From: Bacillota bacterium
GTDB taxonomy: Bacteria > Bacillota > Clostridia > Peptostreptococcales > Anaerovoracaceae
DNA: 6,900 nucleotides
NCBI GenBank assembly: GCA_017537495.1
Contig: JAFYKS010000401.1
Coordinates: 1-6,900 of the forward strand
Direction: 5' to 3'
Shown piece by piece: positions 1-6,900 of this stretch. The notes under the pieces were generated by a model. The model made no database searches. It was not told the origin of the DNA and was given only the letters and a program-made list of their open reading frames with translations. The first letter of the stretch is position 1; each line of letters starts with the position of its first letter. The position numbers and the translations under genes were made by a program.

Positions 1-468
1 ACCGAAAATTTCATCCATCAGCAGACGCACATAGTGAACTGCATGCCAGTCCAGATGTACCCATACCGTGCCCTGATCGGCAAGCAGATCACGAATCAGA
101 TACAGACGGGAGGTCAGCATGGAAAGGTACTGACCGATTCCCCTGCTCCAGTGATCGTCATATGCCAGATGTTTTGCAGACAGAGTTCCTTTTTCTTCAC
201 CGGGACGGTTGACATGAATCACTGCTTCATGATTTGCCTTGGTAAAAAACGGCGGATCGATGTATACCATCTGAACTTTTCCTGCCATATCATCATTATC
301 AATGAGTGACTTCATGAAGGGTCCGTTGTCCGCACATGCTATTATATTCTTCCAGCCAGTACTGCAGTCCCCGGTTTCTTCGGTTCTGCAGTATGTTCCG
401 GCTTTCATTTCTTCGTATTCTTTTCTGCCAGCTTCCAGGATTCCCGGAAGTTCCATAATAAGACTCAT
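1..468 (-). CDS. Site-specific DNA methyltransferase (adenine-N6), type III Mod-like, N-terminal part
   Basis: This reading frame is open for 156 codons and runs off the left edge, so the C-terminus is missing. It likely transfers a methyl group from S-adenosylmethionine to the N6 of adenine in a specific DNA site. Visible motifs are an ADN element near residues 46-48 (counterpart of the GDN seen before motif IV in relatives), the catalytic motif IV as YIDPPF at 69-74, an AYDDHW segment at 102-107, and VWVHLDWHAVHYVRLLMDEIFG-like sequence at 135-156, which is hallmark sequence of type III Mod proteins and related beta-class enzymes. The catalytic motif is DPPF where DPPY is commoner. The ATG at 468 is preferred because AGAGG at 478-482 lies 9 bases upstream; the ATG at 456 has no such site. 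The start is 3 bp after the ygiQ stop, so co-transcription with ygiQ is likely. Whether it is half of a restriction-modification pair or a solitary methyltransferase cannot be seen. Confidence 0.88.
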   Translation of the reverse strand, partial: MSLIMELPGILEAGRKEYEEMKAGTYCRTEETGDCSTGWKNIIACADNGPFMKSLIDNDDMAGKVQMVYIDPPFFTKANHEAVIHVNRPGEEKGTLSAKHLAYDDHWSRGIGQYLSMLTSRLYLIRDLLADQGTVWVHLDWHAVHYVRLLMDEIFG

Positions 469-471
469 GTA

Positions 472-2328
472 TTAGTTCCTCTTTTTTCTTTTCTGTGTAT
501 TCTGCTGCTTCTGTCCCTGGCGACGGTAAGGCAGCAGCACCGGAATCAGATCTTCCCGGCCCGCTTTATTCAGTGCCGCAATAACGGCATTTCTGTTTTC
601 CGGCTTGTTATAATGAATCAATGCGCGCTGCATTTTCTTTTCTTCCATATCCTTTGCCACGTATACGGACTCACCGGTAAACGGATCCAGCTCCGTATAG
701 AACATGCATGTGGCCAGAGTTCCCGGTGTCGGATAGAAGTCCTGTACCTGATCAGGAATGAAACCGAATTCCTTCAGGAACAGGGCCAGCTCAATGGCGT
801 CCTCCAGGCGGCTTCCCGGATGGCTGGAAATAAGATATGGTATCAGGTACTGTTTCAGACCCAATTTTTCATTAGTTCGCTTGTATTCTTCGCAGAAGCG
901 GAGAAAAACATCCTTTCCCGGCTTTCTCATATAATACAGCACTCTCTCAGAAATGTGCTCCGGAGCCACCTTCAGTGTACCGCTGACATGATGCTGACAA
1001 AGCTCATTCATAAATTCCTTCCGGTTCTTATCTGCCATCAGATAGTCATAGCGGATACCGGAACGGATGAATACCTTTTTTACGCCAGGCAGCCTGCGGA
1101 CTGCACGCAGTACTTTTAAATAGTCACTGTGATCCACATCCATATTTTTACATACGCCCGGATACAGACAGTCCTTGTTTCGGCAGACACCGGCTTTCAG
1201 CTGTTTCTGACATGCCGGATCACGGAAATTGGCTGTCGGACCGCCAATATCATGGATGTAGCCCTTAAAGTCCTTTTTCTTCGTCAGTTCCTTTGCTTCT
1301 TTCACGATGGCTTCACAGCTGCGGCTTCTCACCTGACGTCCCTGGTGGTAAGTCAGAGCACAGAAACTGCATCCTCCGAAGCAGCCTCTGGAGCTGACGA
1401 TGCTGAACTTCACTTCGCTGAAGGCAGGAATTCCACCTGCAGCATCGTAAGATGGATGCCATTCATTTTCAAACGGCAGCGCATACACCTGATCCAGTTC
1501 TTCACGGCTGAGAGGCTCCTGCGGCGGATTCTGAACCACACAGGCAGTTTCTGTATATTTTTCTATTAAGGTTTTGCCGATAATGTCGTCATTATTCCGG
1601 TACTGCATGGCAAAGCTTTTCGCATAGCTTTCCTTTGAATTCTGAATCTCTTCAAAATCCGGAAGAACCACGGGCATATCATCTTCCCCCGCAGACGCAA
1701 GCGCCGCAAGGTCAAGTTTTGCCGGGTTGGCACGATAGCAGGTACCCTTGATCCATGTGATATCTTTCACGTCGATGCCGGAATCCAGAGCATCGGCAAT
1801 TTCAACCATGGCACGCTCGCCCATGCCATAAATCAGCAGATCGGCTTTGCTGTCCAGCAAAATAGATTTGCGGACTTTGTCTTCCCAGTAATCGTAGTGG
1901 CCAAGGCGGCGAAGACTGGCTTCCAGACCGCCGATGATAACCGGAACACCTTTATAAGCTTCCCTTGCTCTTCCCGCATATACGATCACAGCACGGTCAG
2001 GACGTCCCCCTGCTTCACCGCCGGGAGCATATTCATCCACTTTACGTCTGTGACGGAAGACGGAATAATTATTTACCATGGAGTCAACCACGCCGCTGTT
2101 AATCAGAAATCCCAGACGAGGACGTCCGAAACGTCGGAAGTCTTCTGCAGATTTATAATTTGGGCGCGGCAGAACTGCCACCTTATACCCCCTGCTTTCC
2201 AGCAGACGGCCGATAATGGCAGTGCCAAAGGAATGGTGATCCACATAGGCATCCCCTGTCACCAGGACGAAATCCACTTCATCCCAGCCTCTTGCATTCA
2301 TTTCTTCTTTCGTAATCGGTAAAAACAT
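472..2328 (-). CDS. ygiQ: YgiQ family (UPF0313) radical SAM protein
   Basis: A 618-residue protein, a usual length for YgiQ. The N-terminus (MFLPITKEEM, then VTGDAYVDHHSFG at about 24-36) is the typical YgiQ opening. The radical SAM cluster motif is C316-x3-C320-x2-C323 within RGCFGGCSFCALTYHQGR, expected to bind a [4Fe-4S] cluster and cleave S-adenosylmethionine. A second cysteine group, C373, C382, C387 and C393, follows HDIGGPTANF and may hold another metal or cluster. Further family blocks are IRSGIRYDYL near 421-430, LKVAPEHIS near 452-460 and DFYPTPGT near 530-537. The C-terminus is a basic, Gln/Lys/Arg-rich tail. The reaction and substrate of this family are unknown to me. The frame is open to an ATG at 2382, but that start lies inside the upstream terminator hairpin; the ATG at 2328 has AGGAG at 2334-2338 with 5-base spacing and matches the family N-terminus. 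The methyltransferase gene follows after 3 bp. Confidence 0.95.
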   Translation of the reverse strand: MFLPITKEEMNARGWDEVDFVLVTGDAYVDHHSFGTAIIGRLLESRGYKVAVLPRPNYKSAEDFRRFGRPRLGFLINSGVVDSMVNNYSVFRHRRKVDEYAPGGEAGGRPDRAVIVYAGRAREAYKGVPVIIGGLEASLRRLGHYDYWEDKVRKSILLDSKADLLIYGMGERAMVEIADALDSGIDVKDITWIKGTCYRANPAKLDLAALASAGEDDMPVVLPDFEEIQNSKESYAKSFAMQYRNNDDIIGKTLIEKYTETACVVQNPPQEPLSREELDQVYALPFENEWHPSYDAAGGIPAFSEVKFSIVSSRGCFGGCSFCALTYHQGRQVRSRSCEAIVKEAKELTKKKDFKGYIHDIGGPTANFRDPACQKQLKAGVCRNKDCLYPGVCKNMDVDHSDYLKVLRAVRRLPGVKKVFIRSGIRYDYLMADKNRKEFMNELCQHHVSGTLKVAPEHISERVLYYMRKPGKDVFLRFCEEYKRTNEKLGLKQYLIPYLISSHPGSRLEDAIELALFLKEFGFIPDQVQDFYPTPGTLATCMFYTELDPFTGESVYVAKDMEEKKMQRALIHYNKPENRNAVIAALNKAGREDLIPVLLPYRRQGQKQQNTQKRKKRN

Positions 2329-2332
2329 ATTC

Positions 2333-2338
2333 TCTCCT
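2333..2338 (-). promoter_or_regulatory. Ribosome binding site that fixes the ygiQ start
   Basis: On the minus strand the sequence reads AGGAGA, ending 4 bases before the ATG at 2328. It supports the shorter 618-residue protein over the 636-residue frame starting at 2382, which begins inside a transcription terminator stem. Confidence 0.8.
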
Positions 2339-2353
2339 GAAATCCTATTTTTT

Positions 2354-2384
2354 AAAAACAGGGTGTGGAACAGTTCCCACACCC
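2354..2384 (-). terminator. Intrinsic terminator of the nucleoside importer operon
   Basis: On the minus strand GGGTGTGG (2384-2377) pairs perfectly with CCACACCC (2368-2361). The stem can extend inward by AAC/GTT if one G is bulged. The 3' arm is followed by TGTTTTT. It starts 16 bases past the stop codon of the second permease, where an operon terminator is expected. The opposite strand has TTTCATTTTTC after the same stem, so weak function in the plus direction is possible, although no plus-strand gene is seen. ygiQ begins about 25 bases downstream. Confidence 0.82.
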
Positions 2385-2400
2385 TTTCATTTTTCTATAA

Positions 2401-3411
2401 TTATCTCTTACCCTTATCGTAAGGAATACCTTCTGCCTTCGGCACTCTGGAATTCCTGGAAGTGAAGGCCAGAATAATCAATGTAATCAGATAAGGCAGC
2501 ATTCTGTAAACATACGGGCTGATGCCGATTTCTGAAAGCATAAATACGCCGTCACCGTTGATATCCAGTGTCTGGTAGGTTGCTGCGATACATTTGAACA
2601 GACCGAAGAGCATGCCGCCCACAGCAATGTTCAGAGGTGTCCAGTTACCGAAGATCATTACTGCCAGAGCCAGGAAGCCGTAGCCGGCTACTTCTCCGGA
2701 AGTAGTACAGTTTGCAGTGGTCAGTGCATAGGTAAACCCACCCATACCTGCCAGCATGCCGGACAGAACTACGCCCAGGTAACGCATTTTGTAAACATTA
2801 ATCCCCAGAGAATCTGCAGCCTGAGGGTTTTCACCGCAGGAACGGAGACGGAGACCTGTCTTGGTCTTGTACAGGAAAATGGAAACCAGTACAAACACAA
2901 TCAGACAAATGTAAGTGGACAGATATACTTTGTTCAGCAGTACATCCAGGAATGGACCCCAGCTATGGTCTTTCGGCAGTCCGAAAGTAGACGGACGGAT
3001 CATGAACCAGCTTGCTGCACCGCCAGTTGCCATACCCATAGTAGTCTGCTGAGAAATCAGAATGATAAAGAACAGAACTACTGCAGGTGAAAGCATATTC
3101 AGTGCAGTGCCGCCGATTGTCTGGTCTGCCTTCAGGGTAATTGCGGAGAATGCCAGCAGCAGAGAGAAAAGTCCGCCGCAGACCGCCGCCACAATCATGG
3201 TAAGCAGTACAAGAATCTGTCCCTGCTCTTTCATGAAGATATCATTTTCCTGCATGATACGGATAAAGAATACACCGACAAATGCACCGAAAATCATAAT
3301 GCCTTCCAGTGCCAGATTAATGACACCAGAACGCTCTGCACATACACCGGCAAGAGCTACAATCATAAGAGGAACTGCAAATAATAAGGTCTGCTGTATT
3401 AAGAATACCAT
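2401..3411 (-). CDS. nupQ: ABC transporter permease, second subunit (NupQ-like)
   Basis: A 336-residue integral membrane protein of the BPD_transp_2 family, here the second permease of a BMP-dependent nucleoside-type importer. It should pair with the permease encoded just upstream to form the transmembrane path. About eight hydrophobic segments are visible (roughly 5-24, 29-52, 66-92, 104-120, 163-182, 208-229, 244-275, 304-317). Family blocks are AERSGVINLALEGIM at 25-39, ADQTIGGTALN at 95-105 and TGLRLRSCGENPQAADSLGI at 185-204, the last being the cytoplasmic loop that should contact the ATPase. No signal peptide is needed. Its ATG shares one base with the TAA of the first permease (TAATG), and AAAGGAGG at 3421-3428 sits 9 bases upstream, so translational coupling is likely. 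The gene is the last of the operon, with a terminator directly after it. The symbol follows Bacillus subtilis NupQ by family and gene order; the substrate is inferred. Confidence 0.93.
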   Translation of the reverse strand: MVFLIQQTLLFAVPLMIVALAGVCAERSGVINLALEGIMIFGAFVGVFFIRIMQENDIFMKEQGQILVLLTMIVAAVCGGLFSLLLAFSAITLKADQTIGGTALNMLSPAVVLFFIILISQQTTMGMATGGAASWFMIRPSTFGLPKDHSWGPFLDVLLNKVYLSTYICLIVFVLVSIFLYKTKTGLRLRSCGENPQAADSLGINVYKMRYLGVVLSGMLAGMGGFTYALTTANCTTSGEVAGYGFLALAVMIFGNWTPLNIAVGGMLFGLFKCIAATYQTLDINGDGVFMLSEIGISPYVYRMLPYLITLIILAFTSRNSRVPKAEGIPYDKGKR

Positions 3412-4604
3412 TATTTCTTTCCTCCTTTCTTCTTTTCTGCGCCATTCAACATCTGCTTGATAAACATGGAGAACGCACTCAGATATACGATAATTGCAAT
3501 CATAATGTCTGCAACATATTCATTGTATGCAGTCAAAGACTTTAACTGTGTACCGCAGATACTCAGCATGGACATAAACAGTCCGGAGAAGATGACTGCA
3601 ATCGGATTATTGGATGCCAGCAGTGCAACAGGAATGCCGTTAAAGCCTTCTGCAGGCAGGCTAAGGTATGTAGACCAGAAGAACTCTGTATTGCCAGCCA
3701 GGTAGTACAGAGATGCACCGGCTGCAGACAGCGCACCGGCAATCATCATGGAAAGAATGATATTCTTCTTATCATTGATACCTGCATATTTCGCCGCGTG
3801 ACGGTTGGAACCGCAGGCGCGCAGTTCATAACCAAAGGTAGTGCGGGTCATCATGATGTACATTGCAACCGCCATCAGGCAGGCAATCCAGAAACCACCG
3901 TTGGCCTGAGAGCCCGGGAACAGCACATCCATACCCAGCTTAGGAGTTACAACTCCCACATTCTTCAGCGGAATAATATATCCAATCTTACCGCCTTCCA
4001 TGGAGTTTTTAAATACTTCATGGGAATCGAACCACCAGGTAACCAGATTGGCTGCAATCCAGTTTGTCATGATACAGGTAATTACTTCGTTAATATTCAG
4101 GTAAGCCTTAAAGATACCCGGAATTGCACCCCACAGTGCACCGAGAATCATACCGGTCAGGAAGGCTGCCAGCCATGCAAGCATCACCGGACATCCAGCG
4201 TTGCCTAAAGCAAGTCCCACACTCAGTGTTCCTGCAGTACCCATCAGATACTGGCCTGGAGCACCGATATTGAACAGACCGGTCTTAAAAGCTACAGCAA
4301 CAGACATACCTGTCATAATCAGCGGGGTTGCACGGAACAGCATGTTCCCCAGGTTAACCGGGTTAAAACCGAAGGAAAGCCCACTGCCGTTACGTCCTGT
4401 ACTCAGGATACCCAGGAATACCAGACGTATACCGTCCCAGATACCGCCGCATGAAATCTCAGCCTTGGTCAGACCTACAATCACAATCAGAACCGCACCA
4501 ACCAGCATACCGATTAAGATAGAAATCAGCGCAGAAAATACAGACTTGGCACCATCTGTGCGATACCATTTCTGTTTGCCGGACTTTGGATCAATTCTCA
4601 GCAT
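3411..4604 (-). CDS. nupP: ABC transporter permease, first subunit (NupP-like)
   Basis: A 397-residue membrane protein of the BPD_transp_2 family, partner of the following permease in the importer. After a basic cytoplasmic N-terminus of about 20 residues comes a first helix at about 23-45, then further hydrophobic segments near 84-105, 112-133, 139-163, 170-190, 237-252, 281-303, 325-350 and 362-384. Recognisable blocks are GLFNIGAPGQYLMG at 109-122, LNINEVITCIMTNWIA at 169-184, GYELRACGSNRHAAKYAGI at 258-276 (the predicted ATPase-contact loop) and GFNGIPVALLA at 320-330. The C-terminus is a lysine-rich cytoplasmic tail. The start ATG at 4604 overlaps the end of the ATPase gene by 7 bp; a GGGGG-containing Shine-Dalgarno-like stretch at 4613-4617 lies 8 bases upstream. 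The longer N-terminus and extra helix relative to the second permease are usual for the NupP-type subunit. Specificity for nucleosides is a family-level inference. Confidence 0.93.
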   Translation of the reverse strand: MLRIDPKSGKQKWYRTDGAKSVFSALISILIGMLVGAVLIVIVGLTKAEISCGGIWDGIRLVFLGILSTGRNGSGLSFGFNPVNLGNMLFRATPLIMTGMSVAVAFKTGLFNIGAPGQYLMGTAGTLSVGLALGNAGCPVMLAWLAAFLTGMILGALWGAIPGIFKAYLNINEVITCIMTNWIAANLVTWWFDSHEVFKNSMEGGKIGYIIPLKNVGVVTPKLGMDVLFPGSQANGGFWIACLMAVAMYIMMTRTTFGYELRACGSNRHAAKYAGINDKKNIILSMMIAGALSAAGASLYYLAGNTEFFWSTYLSLPAEGFNGIPVALLASNNPIAVIFSGLFMSMLSICGTQLKSLTAYNEYVADIMIAIIVYLSAFSMFIKQMLNGAEKKKGGKK

Positions 4605-6142
4605 TTATTCCGCCCCCTTTCCTGACGCTTTGCACCGGACATGTAGAGCCCCAGTTCATTAACGTCTGTCTTCTTCGGATCAAGTTCACCTACGATTTCA
4701 CCTTCATACATTACCAGGATGCGGTCGGAAAGGCTCATAACTTCATCCAGTTCCAGGGATACCAGCAGTACTGCCTTACCCTTGTCACGTTCTGCAACCA
4801 GCTGGCTATGAATATACTCGATTGCACCGACGTCCAGACCTCTGGTAGGCTGTACAGCAATAATCAGAGGCTTGTCACGGTCAATTTCACGGGCAATAAT
4901 TGCCTTCTGCTGATTACCGCCGGACATACTTCTTGTAACGGTAATCGGACCCTGACCGGAACGTACATCATATTTATCAATCAGTGTTTCTGCATATTTT
5001 CTTACTTCATCAAAACGGATAAATCCGCCCTTCTGGAACTGCGGTTCATTATACTTCTGCAGAACCATATTCTGTTCCAGTGTATAGTCAAGGACAAGCC
5101 CATGTTTATGACGGTCTTCCGGAATATGGCTCATACCGGCTTCACTCTTCTGCTTAATGGAACATGCAGAAATATCCTTGCCGCAGAGAACCACTTTGCC
5201 TCTAGTTGCCTTTTCCAGACCGGAAAGACCGTAAATCAGTTCGGTCTGTCCGTTGCCGTCAATGCCGGCAATGCAGACGATTTCCCCCTTCCGAACATTG
5301 AAACTTATGTTCTTCACCGCATCATTCTTATGCAGCTTGGAAGGTACTGTGAAGTTTTCTACAGAAAGAACCACGTCACCAGGCTTTGCTTCTTCCTTCT
5401 TTACTTCGAGCTGCACCGGACGGCCTACCATCATGGTGGACAAATCCTGCTTGGTTACATCCTTCGTATTTACGGTACCGATGTATTTGCCCTTATGGAG
5501 AACGGTTACACGGTCAGCAACCGCCATAATTTCATTCAGCTTATGTGTGATAAAGAGGATAGATTTTCCTTCTTTCGCAAAGCCTTTCATGATTTCCATC
5601 AGTTCGTCAATTTCCTGCGGAGTCAGAACAGCTGTAGGCTCGTCAAAAATCAGAATGTCATTATCTCGATAGAGCATCTTGAGGATTTCCACTCTCTGCT
5701 GCATACCTACTGTAATGTTCTCAATCTTGGCATCTACGTCAACCTTCAGTCCATAACGGTCTGAAAGTTCCTGTACTTTCTTCTTGGCTTCTTTTTTCTG
5801 GAGGAAACCCATTTTCGTTGTTTCTGCCCCCAGAATGATGTTATCCATAACGGTAAATACATCAACCAGTTTGAAGTGCTGATGCACCATACCGATGCCC
5901 AGTGCGGTCGCATCGTTCGGATTGTTGATTTTAACTTCTTTTCCGTCTTTCTTAATCGTTCCGGCTTCCGGCTGATACAGCCCAAACAGAACACTCATCA
6001 GTGTGGACTTGCCCGCACCGTTTTCACCAAGAAGTGCGTGGATTTCACCCTTCTTCAGCTGCAGTGTTATGTCATCATTGGCCACGATGCCCGGGAATTC
6101 TTTCCGGATATGGTTCATTTCAATTACATATTCTGATGTCAT
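4598..6142 (-). CDS. nupO: ABC transporter ATP-binding protein, double domain (NupO-like)
   Basis: A 514-residue cytoplasmic ATPase with two fused ABC domains, the usual form in BMP-dependent nucleoside importers and sugar importers. Domain 1 has Walker A GENGAGKS at 39-46, Q-loop Q88 in VHQHF, signature TVGMQQR at 144-150, Walker B ILIFDEP at 163-169 with E168, and switch histidine H200. Domain 2 is degenerate: the P-loop counterpart GIDGNGQT (293-300) lacks the lysine, and the Walker B region ends in AVQPT (429-433), with Gln at the place of the catalytic Glu; its signature MSGGNQQK (406-413) is intact. One fully competent and one impaired ATP site is therefore expected, as is common in this family. 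The [13 protein letters not shown] segment (338-350) is also typical. AAGG at 6150-6153 lies 7 bases before the ATG. The 3' end overlaps the first permease by 7 bp. Ribose or riboflavin import by related systems cannot be excluded, but the BMP-type binding protein next door favours nucleosides. Confidence 0.95.
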   Translation of the reverse strand: MTSEYVIEMNHIRKEFPGIVANDDITLQLKKGEIHALLGENGAGKSTLMSVLFGLYQPEAGTIKKDGKEVKINNPNDATALGIGMVHQHFKLVDVFTVMDNIILGAETTKMGFLQKKEAKKKVQELSDRYGLKVDVDAKIENITVGMQQRVEILKMLYRDNDILIFDEPTAVLTPQEIDELMEIMKGFAKEGKSILFITHKLNEIMAVADRVTVLHKGKYIGTVNTKDVTKQDLSTMMVGRPVQLEVKKEEAKPGDVVLSVENFTVPSKLHKNDAVKNISFNVRKGEIVCIAGIDGNGQTELIYGLSGLEKATRGKVVLCGKDISACSIKQKSEAGMSHIPEDRHKHGLVLDYTLEQNMVLQKYNEPQFQKGGFIRFDEVRKYAETLIDKYDVRSGQGPITVTRSMSGGNQQKAIIAREIDRDKPLIIAVQPTRGLDVGAIEYIHSQLVAERDKGKAVLLVSLELDEVMSLSDRILVMYEGEIVGELDPKKTDVNELGLYMSGAKRQERGRNKC

Positions 6143-6296
6143 TGTATTTCCTTGCCTTTACTTTTTTTGATATTTTCCCCGGAGGAAGTGAAAATGCTTA
6201 CTATTCCATTAATCTGCAAAAGAGGGGGAACCTCGATTCCCCCTCTATGTAGGCCATGAGGCCAGTTTGAATTCTTTTCAGGTCAATTCTTGAATC
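6143..6296 (-). other. Intergenic leader between binding-protein and ATPase genes
   Basis: This 154 bp gap is the only sizeable one within the importer operon. It holds the hairpin described separately (6221-6246), a smaller inverted repeat ATTTTC/GAAAAT (6172-6177 with 6190-6195), and the ATPase ribosome binding site (AAGGAAA, 6147-6153). I see no convincing sigma-70-like promoter for the ATPase gene here, so it is probably expressed by read-through from the binding-protein gene. Confidence 0.6.
6217..6246 (-). terminator. Intercistronic hairpin, partial terminator or mRNA stabiliser
   Basis: On the minus strand AGAGGGGGAA (6246-6237) pairs perfectly with TTCCCCCTCT (6230-6221) around a six-base loop; the 3' arm is followed by a short T run (TCTTTTGC). 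The stem is strong but the T tract is only four bases, so incomplete termination is more likely than complete. It begins about 50 bases after the stop codon of the binding-protein gene. Such elements behind substrate-binding genes commonly leave more binding protein than transporter, by partial termination or by protecting the upstream mRNA from 3' decay; that role is inferred here. Confidence 0.7.
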
Positions 6297-6900
6297 TTAC
6301 TTGAATACGATGTTTGTCAGGTGAGCCATGTCAGCTGGAGCTGCCTTAGCACTGTCATTGTCGATTTCAACTTCGCCAGCCTTGATAGCTTCAAATAATG
6401 CTTCGTAATCTTCTACAGACCAGTTTTCCAGAGACCAGCTGTCTACTGGCAGACCAACTGCATCGTCAGCAGCGCCCAGTACGGAAGAACCCTTAATTAA
6501 TTCGCCGCCTGCATAGAAGTCAGTCAGAGTCTTGATTACGGATGCGTCCAGACCCTTCAGAGCAGATGTAACTACTGTGTCAGATAATGGGCTCTGGTCT
6601 ACGTCAACACCGATGATGTAAGCTTCTGCAGCGTCTGCAGCAGCTGTACCGGAGTCGAAGATAGAACCGCCGCACATGAAGATTACTTCAGTGCCAGCCT
6701 GATACCAACCGCTCAGCATTGCCTGCAGGTCAGGAGAAGCGGAGAATGTTTCACCATATTCCCAAGTGTATCTCATGTCAACAGTGATACCCTTTTCAGC
6801 AGCTGCTGCATGTGCACCCTGTGCAGAGCCGTAGCCGTATCTGTTACATGCAGGGTTTGCACCGCCGCCGCCACCGGAGAAGCCCAGGCTAGTGAAGCCT
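6297..6900 (-). CDS. nupN: BMP/PnrA-family substrate-binding protein, C-terminal part
   Basis: The frame is open from the right edge through 200 residues to the TAA at 6297-6299; the 5' end, including any lipoprotein signal, lies outside. The ATG at 6776 is internal, because the frame upstream continues with conserved family sequence (LGFSGGGGGANP, then RYGYGSAQGA at about 20-29 of the fragment). Other BMP blocks are EVIFMCGGSIFDSG at 71-84 and YIIGVDVDQSPLSD at 94-107, which in PnrA-type proteins line the nucleoside pocket between two lobes. The C-terminus (HLTNIVFK) is short. In Bacillota such proteins are usually lipid-anchored outside the membrane and deliver purine nucleosides to the permease. 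Codons look somewhat biased to GCT, GGT and GTT, fitting high expression. It is upstream of the ATPase, separated by a hairpin. Autoinducer or riboflavin binding in relatives is a less likely alternative. The symbol is by analogy with Bacillus subtilis NupNOPQ. Confidence 0.92.
   Translation of the reverse strand, partial: GFTSLGFSGGGGGANPACNRYGYGSAQGAHAAAAEKGITVDMRYTWEYGETFSASPDLQAMLSGWYQAGTEVIFMCGGSIFDSGTAAADAAEAYIIGVDVDQSPLSDTVVTSALKGLDASVIKTLTDFYAGGELIKGSSVLGAADDAVGLPVDSWSLENWSVEDYEALFEAIKAGEVEIDNDSAKAAPADMAHLTNIVFK

Noticed and set aside
2329..2382. 18-residue N-terminal extension of YgiQ from the ATG at 2382
   Set aside because: It is translated from the terminator stem, has no ribosome binding site, and the family N-terminus begins at MFLP, encoded from 2328.
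2341..2384. Promoter TCCACA / TAGGAT (16 bp spacer) for ygiQ
   Set aside because: The match is weak and the start site would fall in or beside the ygiQ ribosome binding site, leaving essentially no leader.
4586..5764. 392-codon plus-strand open frame
   Set aside because: It lies antisense to the clearly homologous double-domain ATPase, its translation has no recognisable family features, and other long plus-strand frames in the window (for example 613-1119 and 3798-4208) are likewise shadows of minus-strand genes.
4598..6142. Inactivating mutations in the second ABC domain of the ATPase
   Set aside because: The missing P-loop lysine and the Gln in the Walker B position are usual in this family, so they are a normal asymmetric design and not decay.
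6194..6259. Plus-strand 21-codon ORF with GGAGG at 6181-6184 region about 9 bases upstream of its ATG
   Set aside because: It spans the intercistronic hairpin, has no visible promoter and no recognisable sequence. The GGAGG-like stretch may simply be the complement of a pyrimidine-rich leader. Probably chance.
6297..6776. A complete 159-residue protein starting at the ATG at 6776
   Set aside because: The same frame stays open to the window edge and encodes conserved BMP sequence upstream of that methionine, so the gene is longer and truncated only by the window.

Overview
The window holds six protein-coding genes, all on the minus strand, so transcription runs from base 6900 towards base 1. 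Gene density, strong Shine-Dalgarno sequences (AAAGGAGG, AGGAG), short intrinsic terminators and a BMP-type nucleoside transporter suggest a bacterium of the phylum Bacillota. A Clostridia or Negativicutes anaerobe of moderate GC is my best guess, but the sequence alone does not fix the taxon.

Region 1 (6900 to 2401) is an ABC importer operon: the C-terminal 200 residues of a BMP/PnrA-family substrate-binding protein (gene truncated by the window edge), a double-domain ATPase, and two BPD_transp_2-type permeases. The ATPase and first permease overlap by 7 bp, and the two permeases overlap by 1 bp (TAATG), so translation is probably coupled. A 154 bp gap after the binding-protein gene carries a GC-rich hairpin that probably sets a higher level of binding protein than of membrane components. 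By family this is a NupNOPQ/PnrA-like importer: the binding protein captures a (probably purine) nucleoside outside the cell, the permeases form the channel, and the ATPase drives uptake. The ligand is inferred from the family. An intrinsic terminator at about 2354-2384 closes the operon.

Region 2 (2328 to 1) starts about 25 bp past that terminator. It has ygiQ, a UPF0313 radical SAM protein of unknown function, and, after only 3 bp, the 5' part (156 codons) of a beta-class adenine-specific DNA methyltransferase resembling type III Mod subunits. The methyltransferase runs off the left edge, so any partner restriction gene is out of view.

No RNA gene, CRISPR array, insertion sequence, phage gene or attachment site was seen, and there is no gene-free stretch over 300 bases. 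I see no clear novel system. The points most worth checking are the methyltransferase placed tightly behind ygiQ, the extra cysteine cluster in YgiQ, and the two intergenic hairpins.
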